Origin: Acetobacterium woodii DSM 1030
GTDB lineage: Bacteria; Bacillota; Clostridia; Eubacteriales; Eubacteriaceae
Assembly (NCBI RefSeq): GCF_000247605.1
Contig: NC_016894.1
Span: 1,302,001 to 1,366,000, forward strand
Reading direction: 5' to 3'
DNA: 64,000 nt
Below the pieces are notes generated by a model. It worked only from the letters and a program-made list of their open reading frames with translations, did not search any database and had not been told where the DNA came from. Below are positions 52,001 through 60,084 of the stretch, piece after piece (positions within the stretch are counted from its first letter, which is position 1; each line of letters starts with the position of its first letter). The translations under genes were made by a program, and so were the position numbers.

Positions 52001-52384
52001 GTGCAAAGAGATATGGAACTTATTCGTAAAATCCTTTTCGTTATTGAGGATAAATACGTTGATACGTGGCTAGGTAGCAATGACATCCAGATTAATGGGT
52101 ACGATATGAAAACAGTTGGCTATCATTGTGCTATTTTGCATGACGCAGGCTTAGTTAGTTATTATAAAGGTCAATATGGTAATAATGAACTTCAATTTTT
52201 CGGTGTAGGTCGTTTGACATGGGACGGTCACGAGTTGTTGGACAAAATTAAAAGTGATACCGTTTGGAATAAGACAAAGGATACCATTAAGAAAAAAGGT
52301 ATCCCCTTTGTATTAGACGCTGTGAAAGAAATTGCAACTGCCATTACTACGGCAATGATACAGACTGCAATTACTGGACTATAA
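52001..52384 (+). CDS. DUF2513-family protein
   Basis: GTG 52001 is preceded by GGGGGTG; GTG 51992 is part of that SD. The 127-residue product begins MQRDMELIRKILFVIED, the usual DUF2513 opening, and has GYHCAILHDAGLVSYYKG, WDGHELLDKIKSDTVW and a hydrophobic C-terminal helix. These are small winged-helix-like proteins of prophages and islands with unknown function. Confidence 0.82.
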   Translation: MQRDMELIRKILFVIEDKYVDTWLGSNDIQINGYDMKTVGYHCAILHDAGLVSYYKGQYGNNELQFFGVGRLTWDGHELLDKIKSDTVWNKTKDTIKKKGIPFVLDAVKEIATAITTAMIQTAITGL

Positions 52385-52400
52385 GCAAAATAGGAGTAAC

Positions 52401-52634
52401 AATACGAATTACTTAAGCGAAGAAGAAACTGAACTGATTCGTCTTTGCAGGGAAAATCAGCGACTTCTGATGGAGAATGACATCCTAAAGCAAGCCGCGC
52501 TGATAATGGGACGAAAGTAGATGTTATTAAAGCAAATCAAGACAGATACTCGATATCAGCAATGTGTGACGTCCTGGGAATTCTAAAGAGCACCTTTTAT
52601 TATACTTCTAAGAAAACAGTTGAACTCGATCTGG
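52401..52634 (+). pseudogene. IS3-family orfA/orfB fragment
   Basis: The first frame reads LSEEETELIRLCRENQRLL and MENDILKQAALIMGRK, stopping at 52520 (the orfA coiled-coil end). The orfB start overlaps (DVIKANQDRYSISAMCDVLG, STFYY) and breaks off near 52634. Both ends are truncated. Confidence 0.8.
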
Positions 52635-52639
52635 TCCTA

Positions 52640-53340
52640 TGTCAAGATTTAGTACAAATTAAAATGAGAATTTGACACCCACACTTTAACCTGCTATTCG
52701 CAAATTTTCATTTTGTGTTTTAGCAAAAAGTTTTTCAAAGTTATCCGGTGACATATAATCGCAATGACTATGGATACGGGTTGTATTATAAAACGTTTCC
52801 AGATGCTCAAAGATCAGCCGGTAAGCATGGTTATAATCAAGGATTTTAAAGCGATTGAGCCATTCACGTTTAATGATAGCATGAAAAGATTCGATGCAGG
52901 CATTATCCCAGGGATAGGCCTTTTTAGAATAACTGCGTTGCATTTTTGCCGTTGCTTTCTGGTATTCTTTTGAAACGTACTGACTGCCGCGATCACTGTG
53001 AATGATCAAGGGCGCATCAAGTTTTCGGCGACTTTTAGCTTTATTGACGGTGTCGATTACACAGGAAACTGCCATCGTTTTTGACAGTGTCCAGGCAATG
53101 ATTTTTCGGGAGTACAAATCCATGATACTGGTTAGATAAATAAATCCGTCCATTGTCCAGATATAGGTAATATCGCTGCACCAGACAGCATTGGGGGTTC
53201 GGGATTAAATTGTTCGTCAAGAATATTTCGGAGTTTTTTACTGAAGTCAGAATCTTTAGTCGTGATCGTATAAGGTTTGATCCACTGGGCCTTAATCCCC
53301 ATTTCTTTCATGTATTTACCAACAGTTGAATATTATGGGG
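52640..53340 (-). pseudogene. IS3/IS150-type orfB remnant with frameshift
   Basis: On the minus strand the rve integrase core reads MDGFIYLTSIMDLYSRKIIAW, IHSDRGSQYVS and NACIESFHAIIKREW, giving the DDE residues. Upstream, KAQWIKPYTITTKDSDF is present, but near 53190 a one-base deletion breaks the frame (NPE/PNAVWC). The 5' end is cut off at the ISL3 border. A likely IS end starts TGTCAAGATTT at 52640. Confidence 0.82.
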
Positions 53341-53346
53341 TGGCGG

Positions 53347-55116
53347 GGTTCTTCCGCAAAAATCCGTCTGTTAAGCTATTTACTAAACCTGAAGTGATAT
53401 AATAAAAGCATCAAATAGCTAGAAAGGGTGGTAAAAATGGATTCACCAAATACCCTGATTTTGGATCATTACTTCCCATCCGATGTTTTAAAGATCACGG
53501 AAGTAATTGAAACTGATAAAATCATTATCCATATGAAATCTCTTTCCAGAACCTGTATCTGTCCCAGGTGCCACCAGACACTTAATCATTATCACGGTAC
53601 CTATACAAGAAAAGTTCAGGATCTTCCAATACTGGGAAAGAATGTTCAGCTCCGGATTAAAGCCCATGAGTACATTTGTGACAATGAAGCGTGCTCGGTT
53701 AAAACCGTTGCTGAAACATTTAATGATTTTCTCAATGCAAACCGAAGAATGACTCAGCGCTGTGAAGATTTCATCTGCTTGCTGGCAATGGAAACCAGTT
53801 GTGAAGGGTGCGCACGGATCTGTCAGGCAATGAACCTTTATATCAGTGGAGATAGTGTGATCCGCTTTCTTACAGAACATTATGAGGCTCAGCCGGTTCC
53901 AGTTTGTAGTGAAACGATTGGTGTCGATGATTTTGCCTTCAAAAAAAGAAGCCGATACGGAACTGTGATTGTTGATGAAGCCACACACAAACCGGTCGCG
54001 GTTCTTAATGGTCGTGACAGCAACACGCTCAAGGCCTGGCTGCGGCAGAACAGACAGGTCAAGCGCATCACTCGAGACCGTGCCGGGGCCTATGCTTCCG
54101 CTATTAGGGAAATACTTCCTGATGCCATGCAGATTGCAGACCGGTTTCATCTTCATCAGAATTTGCTGGAGGCCGTTCAGAATGCACTCAAATCAGTTGT
54201 TCCGGCTGATATAAAAATACCGATCGATCAGGATCATTCTGATAAGCAACAACCGAAAGAAAAAACGGCAGAAGGTTTTAAAAAAAAATGATCCACTGGT
54301 AAAACTGGACAGCTATAATGAAAACAAAGTCCAACTCTACAAGGCAATAAAAGACCATGTTGATGCCGGTTTCAGTTCCCGACAAATTGCAAAAATCCTC
54401 CATTGCAGCAGAAATACGATTCGCAAGTATATGAATGGCGATTTTGATGCATTATGTCGCCGGGAACTGCTAAGCGGTGCTGATCGTTATTATGATTACA
54501 TTATGAAATCATTGGCTTCCGGGATGATCCGCAAAGACATCTATCGAGAGATAAAAAAACAGGGCTATTCAGGACAAGTGTCCACCGCATATGACTATAT
54601 GAACAAGCTGATTGAGGCCCACGGCATTGAAATTGCTGTTTATCGAAGCGCTTCGATTGAATCCATCAGCCGAAAGAAGCAGTTGAGCAAATTTGATCAT
54701 GTTACCCGGAGAAGTATCTTCCGTTTTCTCTGGATGAATGATGCCGTTTTATCCGGGTATCGTGAATGCCTGATGGAGAAATATCCAATTATCGGCGAAC
54801 TATACAAATGCATCAAAGAATTTCGCCGGATTTTTAAAGAAAAAAGTTTACCCCAACTGTATCTGTTTATCGACAGATACAAAAAATCAAATGTAAAGGA
54901 GCTGGCGATTTTTGCCGCCGGACTGGAAAAAGATCTCGAAGCAGTTGAAAATGCTGTTATCAGTGATTTATCAAACGGATTTGTGGAAGGGGTCAACAAC
55001 AAACTTAAAATGATAAAACGAACCATGTATGGTCGATGCGGTCAAAAATTATTGACGGCCAAATTGATGTATGATCCACATTCAAAACCCGGATAACGGA
55101 TTTTTGCGGAAGAACC
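53347..55116 (+). mobile_element. ISL3-family insertion sequence
   Basis: Inverted repeats of 21 bp, GGTTCTTCCGCAAAAATCCGT at 53347-53367 and its complement at 55096-55116, flank one frameshifted transposase. The flanks do not show a matching 8-bp target duplication: the left flank is IS3 remnant and the right flank is group II intron. A rearrangement after insertion is therefore likely. Confidence 0.85.
53437..55096 (+). pseudogene. ISL3 transposase, split by +1 shift at an A9 run
   Basis: ATG 53437 follows GGGTGG. The N-terminal part has a zinc-binding CPRCH and CDNEAC, then DDE positions GVDDFAFKK, TRDRAGAY and IADRFHLHQN. The frame stops at 54291 after nine A. The sequence continues without loss in the next frame ([13 protein letters not shown]) to 55096, ending with [16 protein letters not shown]. 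Except for the homopolymer shift the protein is complete (about 550 aa). It may be inactive, or expressed through slippage. Confidence 0.8.
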
Positions 55117-55469
55117 TGAAAAAGATACTCAAACCGCTGGATGAATGGATGAGAAGCCGGATCCGGATGGTTGTCTGGAAACGATGGAAGAAAGTAAAAA
55201 CCCGATTTACTAATCTCAAGAAACTGGGATTGGATGAAGAACGGGCATGGATGTGGGCAAACACGAGAAAAGGCTATTGGCGAATCGCCCATAGCCCAAT
55301 CCTACTGAGAACCCTGTCTAATGACCGTCTAAAGCGGGCAGGATATCCCAATTTTTATGATTATTATCTGCAAGTAACAGTGTAAACTTTGGAACCGCCG
55401 TATACCGAACGGTACGTACGGTGGTGTGGGAGGTCGGCTGATCAATTAATGGTCAGCCTCCTACCCGAT
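55117..55469 (+). mobile_element. 3' remnant of a group IIC-like intron
   Basis: A frame to 55385 encodes the last 88 residues of an intron maturase: LDEWMRSRIRMVVWKRWKK, WANTRKGYWRIAHSPIL and a final YDYYLQVTV. It is followed by a domain V-like hairpin near 55391-55426 (GGAACCGCCGTA, GTACGTACGGTGG) and an end CCTACCCGAT at 55469. The 5' part is missing and the ISL3 right end abuts it. Confidence 0.82.
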
Positions 55470-55659
55470 TTAAATTGAGGTGTGAAATGCAGCCAATCAG
55501 CGGTTATCTGATGAGTCTGGATGAAAAAATTATACGAATAAAAAAAATAAATTGTTTACCGGCTTATTGTAATATATTTGATTTTCCCATCTATAAAATA
55601 CAGAGGAGGTATGAAAACAAATACATTGCAGCTTTTGAAAAACAAAAGTTAACAGAAAA

Positions 55660-55721
55660 ATGCACCTGACATCTGATATAATGAAAATGAAAAGTAACAA
55701 AAATCAGACAGAAAGGTGCAT
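55660..55721 (+). promoter_or_regulatory. Inverted repeat covering promoter and SD ahead of LysR gene
   Basis: Arms ATGCACCT...TCTGAT (55660-55677) and ATCAGA...AGGTGCAT (55703-55721) form a long imperfect stem. The loop side contains an extended -10 (TGATATAAT, 55674-55682). The right arm holds the only SD (GAAAGGTG). That SD serves a 15-codon ORF (55728-55775) that overlaps the LysR start. Confidence 0.45.
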
Positions 55722-55752
55722 ACTATAATGAATTGGATTATACGTGAAAACA

Positions 55753-56679
55753 ATGAAACCGCTCGATTTTACTAGCATAAATATGCAGAAGATGCTAATA
55801 TTTATCACTGCCGCTGAAAAACATAGTTTTAACAGTGCAGCTTTACAGCTTAACACATCGGTATCTACAGTTAGCAAGACAATTAGTGCCCTAGAATACG
55901 AATTTGGAATACAACTCTTTGTACGTAAAACATCCGGCGTTATTTTGACACCAGCTGGAAGATATTTGTTTGAAAAATGGAAAGAAATCATTATCGAGTT
56001 TTCAGGGTCAATAGAAAAAGCGCTTGAAATCCAGACCGATATGATGTATTCCTTAAGAATTGGCCTGATGTTTACGCTTCAGTATGAAGAGATATACTTT
56101 GCGATAGAAAATTTTAAAGCCGATTACAGACAAGTTCCGCTGCATTTTTCAAAAATGGATTCAGGCTCTCTGATTAGAAAATTCAACAATGACAAGTTAG
56201 ATGCAATCTTCACCAGTGAAAAGGATCTTGAAAATATCGACGGACAAGATGTGAAGTGGAAGACAATCAAGGATGGAACCTTTTGTATATACGTCCCCAA
56301 GAGTAATCCTCTCAGTCAAAGGGAGACAGAGAGAATCTCATTTTTCGACTTAAAAAAAGAAAGGTTTATAATTGCGGATGATTTAGCATCGCCAAATGAC
56401 GCCAACAGACTATGTGAAATTTGCAAGCAGTTTGGATTTACCCCCAAAATAGAAACTTATGCAGATAGTGCAGCTTCAGTTCTGGTGCAAATGCAGTTTG
56501 GCGAAAGTATAATTATAGCTCCTGATTATCTGGATGTTGATATAAAATCAGGAATAAAAAAATACATTTTGGTTGAACTGGAGTATGAAAAATGTCGGAA
56601 ATTAGTCATTTGGCATGAACGCCCTGATAAAAATCCCTATATCCGAACATTTGTTGAATATATTCTTGATAAAAAATAA
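55753..56679 (+). CDS. LysR-type transcriptional regulator
   Basis: The HTH segment FITAAEKHSFNSAALQLNTS, then VSTVSKTISALEYEFG and QLFVR, is typical. The C-terminal 220 residues form a periplasmic-binding-like effector domain. Starts at GTG 55744, ATG 55753 or ATG 55783 all lack an SD. An overlapping 15-codon ORF with an SD suggests coupled translation. It lies directly upstream of, and in the same direction as, the methyltransferase operon and is its probable regulator. The effector is unknown, perhaps the methylated substrate. Confidence 0.88.
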   Translation: MKPLDFTSINMQKMLIFITAAEKHSFNSAALQLNTSVSTVSKTISALEYEFGIQLFVRKTSGVILTPAGRYLFEKWKEIIIEFSGSIEKALEIQTDMMYSLRIGLMFTLQYEEIYFAIENFKADYRQVPLHFSKMDSGSLIRKFNNDKLDAIFTSEKDLENIDGQDVKWKTIKDGTFCIYVPKSNPLSQRETERISFFDLKKERFIIADDLASPNDANRLCEICKQFGFTPKIETYADSAASVLVQMQFGESIIIAPDYLDVDIKSGIKKYILVELEYEKCRKLVIWHERPDKNPYIRTFVEYILDKK

Positions 56680-56687
56680 TTTTTCTT

Positions 56688-56720
56688 AAGGGCTTTCGTT
56701 TTACGAAAAGCCCTTTTCTT
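56688..56720 (+). terminator. Intrinsic terminator of the LysR gene
   Basis: AAGGGCTTTCG and CGAAAAGCCCTT pair around TTTTA with one bulge, followed by TTCTTT. Confidence 0.85.
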
Positions 56721-56729
56721 TATTTACAA

Positions 56730-56758
56730 TTGTGCCCCGTAATTGACGCACGTATAAT
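56730..56758 (+). promoter_or_regulatory. Promoter of the methyltransferase operon
   Basis: TATAAT at 56753-56758 with a weak -35 (TTGTGC, 56730-56735) at 17 bp. The weak -35 fits an activator-dependent promoter. Confidence 0.5.
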
Positions 56759-56767
56759 TTACACCAT

Positions 56768-56787
56768 ACCATGTTAATTAACACGGT
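56768..56787 (+). promoter_or_regulatory. Operator-like 20-bp dyad
   Basis: ACCATGTTAATTAACACGGT is palindromic with one mismatch. It lies just downstream of the predicted transcription start and 24 bp before the methyltransferase ATG. Confidence 0.5.
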
Positions 56788-56811
56788 AAATAAAGCAAGG
56801 ATTGTGAAAAA

Positions 56812-57876
56812 ATGAATAATGAACAAGCAAATGCTGCTACTGATCCCCAAGCGATGCCGATGGATCCCAACTACATCATTCCACCGTTTTTAGTGTATCA
56901 ATTTGAGAAAGATATTACCGATAGGGAAAATATGGAGCTTTTTTATAATCATAAGGTTCCACACTGGGTGCCTAATTATTATGCCGATTTTAATTTTAGA
57001 GGCCCACTCAAACTTGACTACGATCGTCCAGGAGGCGGAATCGGGACATCCGGGTTCGACTGGTTTGGTCAGGAATGGGTCTTCGTTCCTGAAGCAGGCG
57101 CTCCGATGGTAAAACCAGGTGCTCCGTTTATCACTGATATTACAAAATGGGAGACACAAATAAAGTTCCCTGATCTTGACGCCATTGATTGGGAAAAAGA
57201 TGCCGCTGGTTATAAGCAGTTTGATAACAAAGACAGGATGAATGCGTGTATTGCCGTCCAAGGTCCATTTGAGAGGCTTCACGATATGTTAGGTTTCGAA
57301 GAAACGCTGATCGCTTTTCTCGAAGAGCCGGAGGCTGTTTCGGATTTTATCAGTGCAATGGCAGATTTTAAAATAAAATATTTTAAAATCCTCAGGGATT
57401 ATTATGATGTTGACGTAGTTTGTGCTCACGATGATTTGGCTTCGGCGGCAAACGGCTTTTTCTCTGTTGAAATATTCAACAAAATACTAAAACCACATTA
57501 CAAACGTATGGTTGATGCGGTGCATGACCTCGGTATGTACTATCAATTCCACTCCTGCGGAAAGGCGCAAATGTATGTGCCGGAATTTGTCGATATTGGC
57601 GTGGATTGTTGGGAGTCTGCTCAGGTTATGAACGATCTTATGAAGATTAAGAAGGAATACGGAGACAAACTTCTTATTGCCGGTGGTATGGATTCGCAGG
57701 GCGTTATTGATGTTGTCGGCATTTCAGAAGAAGCGATTCGCCAGCATGTCAGAGCGCAGATTGATCTACTTGCCCCTGGTGGCGGTTTTATGCCAACCGG
57801 TTTTTTTACAACGGGTGGCATGGTAACGATGGTGGATGAAATTGCCCGTTATGGAAGTGCTTTTTATAGAAAGTAG
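56812..57876 (+). CDS. URO-D-family cobalamin-dependent methyltransferase
   Basis: This 354-residue protein of the uroporphyrinogen-decarboxylase superfamily is of the type used as methyltransferase (MtaA/CmuA-like) rather than for haem synthesis. FHSCGKA (about 244-250) gives the His-x-Cys zinc ligands. GGMDSQGVID and GGGFMPTGFFTTGGM near the end shape the barrel; a third Cys ligand in the usual late position is not evident. It would move a methyl group between a substrate or tetrahydrofolate and the corrinoid protein at 63422. SD AAGGA precedes the ATG. It is the first gene of the operon. Confidence 0.85.
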   Translation: MNNEQANAATDPQAMPMDPNYIIPPFLVYQFEKDITDRENMELFYNHKVPHWVPNYYADFNFRGPLKLDYDRPGGGIGTSGFDWFGQEWVFVPEAGAPMVKPGAPFITDITKWETQIKFPDLDAIDWEKDAAGYKQFDNKDRMNACIAVQGPFERLHDMLGFEETLIAFLEEPEAVSDFISAMADFKIKYFKILRDYYDVDVVCAHDDLASAANGFFSVEIFNKILKPHYKRMVDAVHDLGMYYQFHSCGKAQMYVPEFVDIGVDCWESAQVMNDLMKIKKEYGDKLLIAGGMDSQGVIDVVGISEEAIRQHVRAQIDLLAPGGGFMPTGFFTTGGMVTMVDEIARYGSAFYRK

Positions 57877-57934
57877 TATAATGATGAAGGAAAACTTAAA
57901 TGACGCTAACAGAACATAAATCGGGGGAAAGAGA

Positions 57935-58267
57935 GTGAACGAATTTATTTCTCTAAAAATAGACAACAAAAGTGTTCGCTGTAAAAAGGGAAGTTCGATC
58001 TTGGACGCTGCGCTAATGGCGGGGATTTACATACCGCACCTATGTCACCATCCGAATCTTCCTGACCATGAAGCGTGCAAACTCTGTGTTGTTGAAATGC
58101 TGGGGCAAGGAACAATCGTTGCTTCATGTTCGACGGAGGCAAAAGATGGGATGGCGCTGGTTACGAATAGTCCTGTTGTTCAAAAGATTCGCAATTTATC
58201 GATTGAATTGATTTTTTCGGAGCACCCGGCAGACTGTACATCCTGTCCCAAATACCTAAAAATGTGA
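57935..58267 (+). CDS. NuoG-like 2Fe-2S domain, N-terminal part of a split oxidoreductase
   Basis: The GTG start follows GGGGGAAAGA. The 110-residue product has a 2Fe-2S ferredoxin fold (PHLCHHPNLPDHEACKLCVVE, later SCST), then the start of the NuoG-type Cys region (HPADCTSCPKYLK). It stops at TGA 58265-58267 inside that motif. The next frame continues with CELQSVAQYMGL, as expected in the family. One extra A in the run at 58258-58262 explains the break. It is either a mutation, a sequence error or a +1 recoding site. Confidence 0.85.
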   Translation: MNEFISLKIDNKSVRCKKGSSILDAALMAGIYIPHLCHHPNLPDHEACKLCVVEMLGQGTIVASCSTEAKDGMALVTNSPVVQKIRNLSIELIFSEHPADCTSCPKYLKM

Positions 58268-58268
58268 A

Positions 58269-60071
58269 TTGCAATCGGTTGCACAGTATATGGGACTTCG
58301 TGGCGGAAGAATGAAAACAGTTGGTAAAAACATTTCGTCGGATACTCGCAATCCGCTGTTCGTTAGGGACATGAATCGATGTATTCAGTGCGGACGATGC
58401 GTTCGGGCATGTGAAGAAGTGCGCGGGGTAAAAGTGCTTGATTACTGTCATACAGAAGCTGGTAGCAGTATCGGAATTCCCGATAACAAGCTTATGGGAG
58501 AGGCCGGTTGCCGCTTTTGCGGGGCGTGTGTTGAGGTGTGCCCGACAGGTTCACTGAGAGACAAGGAAGGAATAATTAACGACACAGTTCCTTATGAGCA
58601 GGCGCTTGTCCCGTGCCAGCTGAAATGTCCGGCACATATCGATATTCCCAGGTATATTCGCAAGCTTGCAAAAGGCAAAATAGAAGATGCCGTTGCGGTG
58701 ATCCGTGAAAAAGTACCGTTCCCTGAAACTTTGGGCCTCATATGCAATCATAGCTGCGAGGATGTCTGTCGAAGAGGAATGGTTAATCAACCCGTTTCGA
58801 TCTGCAGTCTTAAAAGATACGCCGCAAATTCTGATAGCGGAAGCTGGAAGAAGCACAGAATTGTAAAACCGCAGACTGGAAAACGTGTTGCTGTTATCGG
58901 TGCTGGTCCGGCCGGGTTGACCACAGCATATTATCTGTGCAAGCAGGGCCATCAAGTCGTTGTTTTTGAACGGAAAGATATTGCCGGAGGGATGTTGCAG
59001 TTTGGGATTCCCCAATATCGGCTTTCCGAAGATATTGTCCAACGTGAAATCAGGGATATTCTTGATATCGGGATCGAGATTAAATGTAATACAAACATAA
59101 CAAACCCTAAGCTGCTACTGGCAAAGGGATTTGACGCAGTAATAGCGGCGACAGGAGCGCAATGCGGTTCCGTTTTGCCGATACCAGGTTACACATCGGA
59201 AGGTGTTTTAACTGCGATTGGTATTCTCGAAGCGACGGCTAAAAAAGAGAATATTAAAATTGGTAAAAGAGTGTTCATAATTGGCGGCGGAAATGTAGCC
59301 TTTGATTGTGCCAGAACACTAAAAAGACTAGGTTGTGAAAGTATCGATTTGGCTTGTCTGGAAAGCAGGGAGTGTATGCAAGCTTCTGCGGAAGAGATTG
59401 AAGAAGCCTTTGAGGAAGGAATTCGTGTTCATCCGTGTAAAACGTTTATTCGGATTGTTACGGACGGAAAACGCGTTACCGGGGTGGAGACCGCTAATGT
59501 CGATTCTTTCACCTTTGATGAAAACAATAAATTGCAGCTGAAAATTGCAGCTGGGGAAAACCACATATACGATTGCGATATGGTTATCTTTGCAGTCGGG
59601 CAGAAATCCGAAACATTTGATGATTTCTGTGGTTTTGCAGTAGGAAAAGCTAACACGTTGGTCACCGAAGCGAATTCATGTCAGGTTTTAGGTTCGGAGG
59701 CAATATTTGCAGCCGGAGATATTACAACCGGGACGAAATTCGTAATCAGTGCGATTGCCGCTGGGAGAGACGCTGCAATTGAAGTCGATCAGTTTCTGGG
59801 TGGGCAAGGCGATATTGATGAAATGCTTTTAGATCGTGATGAACAAGAACATTTTATCGGTAGAATAGCGGGTTTCGATAAGCTCGAAAGGGCATCCGAG
59901 GAATTGCTTCCGGTAGCTGAAAGAATCTCTGGTTTCAAACAGACCACAAAAGCATATCCCGATAAAACGGCAACAGCAGAAGCGGTAAGATGTCTGCAGT
60001 GTGATTTGAGAAGAGACCTTGAAAAGGTTAAATTCTGGAATTCATACGACGCAGTACCGTCAGAAGAATGA
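58269..60071 (+). CDS. Ferredoxin/GltD-like FAD-NAD(P)H oxidoreductase, C-terminal part of the split protein
   Basis: This frame starts within the NuoG-type motif (TGT GAA TTG just upstream), so TTG 58269 is not a natural start. Two 4Fe-4S motifs follow (CIQCGRCVRACEE, CRFCGACVEVCPTG). A GltD-type module then has PCQLKCPAHIDIPRY and CNHSCEDVCRRG for further clusters, FAD motif VAVIGAGPAGLTTAYYL (about 212) and NAD(P)H motif VFIIGGGNVAFDCARTL (about 336), then AAGDITTG. The combined protein (about 710 aa) would pass electrons from NAD(P)H via FAD and Fe-S clusters to partners in the operon. Confidence 0.88.
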   Translation: MQSVAQYMGLRGGRMKTVGKNISSDTRNPLFVRDMNRCIQCGRCVRACEEVRGVKVLDYCHTEAGSSIGIPDNKLMGEAGCRFCGACVEVCPTGSLRDKEGIINDTVPYEQALVPCQLKCPAHIDIPRYIRKLAKGKIEDAVAVIREKVPFPETLGLICNHSCEDVCRRGMVNQPVSICSLKRYAANSDSGSWKKHRIVKPQTGKRVAVIGAGPAGLTTAYYLCKQGHQVVVFERKDIAGGMLQFGIPQYRLSEDIVQREIRDILDIGIEIKCNTNITNPKLLLAKGFDAVIAATGAQCGSVLPIPGYTSEGVLTAIGILEATAKKENIKIGKRVFIIGGGNVAFDCARTLKRLGCESIDLACLESRECMQASAEEIEEAFEEGIRVHPCKTFIRIVTDGKRVTGVETANVDSFTFDENNKLQLKIAAGENHIYDCDMVIFAVGQKSETFDDFCGFAVGKANTLVTEANSCQVLGSEAIFAAGDITTGTKFVISAIAAGRDAAIEVDQFLGGQGDIDEMLLDRDEQEHFIGRIAGFDKLERASEELLPVAERISGFKQTTKAYPDKTATAEAVRCLQCDLRRDLEKVKFWNSYDAVPSEE

Positions 60072-60084
60072 TGAGGATATGATA

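Noticed and set aside
53488-54156. 222-codon minus-strand ORF inside the ISL3 element
   Set aside because: It is the antisense of the transposase gene; the plus strand has clear family motifs.
59335-59541. Alternate-frame ORF in the GltD-like gene as a second nested gene
   Set aside because: No SD and no recognisable family, unlike the tnpV case.
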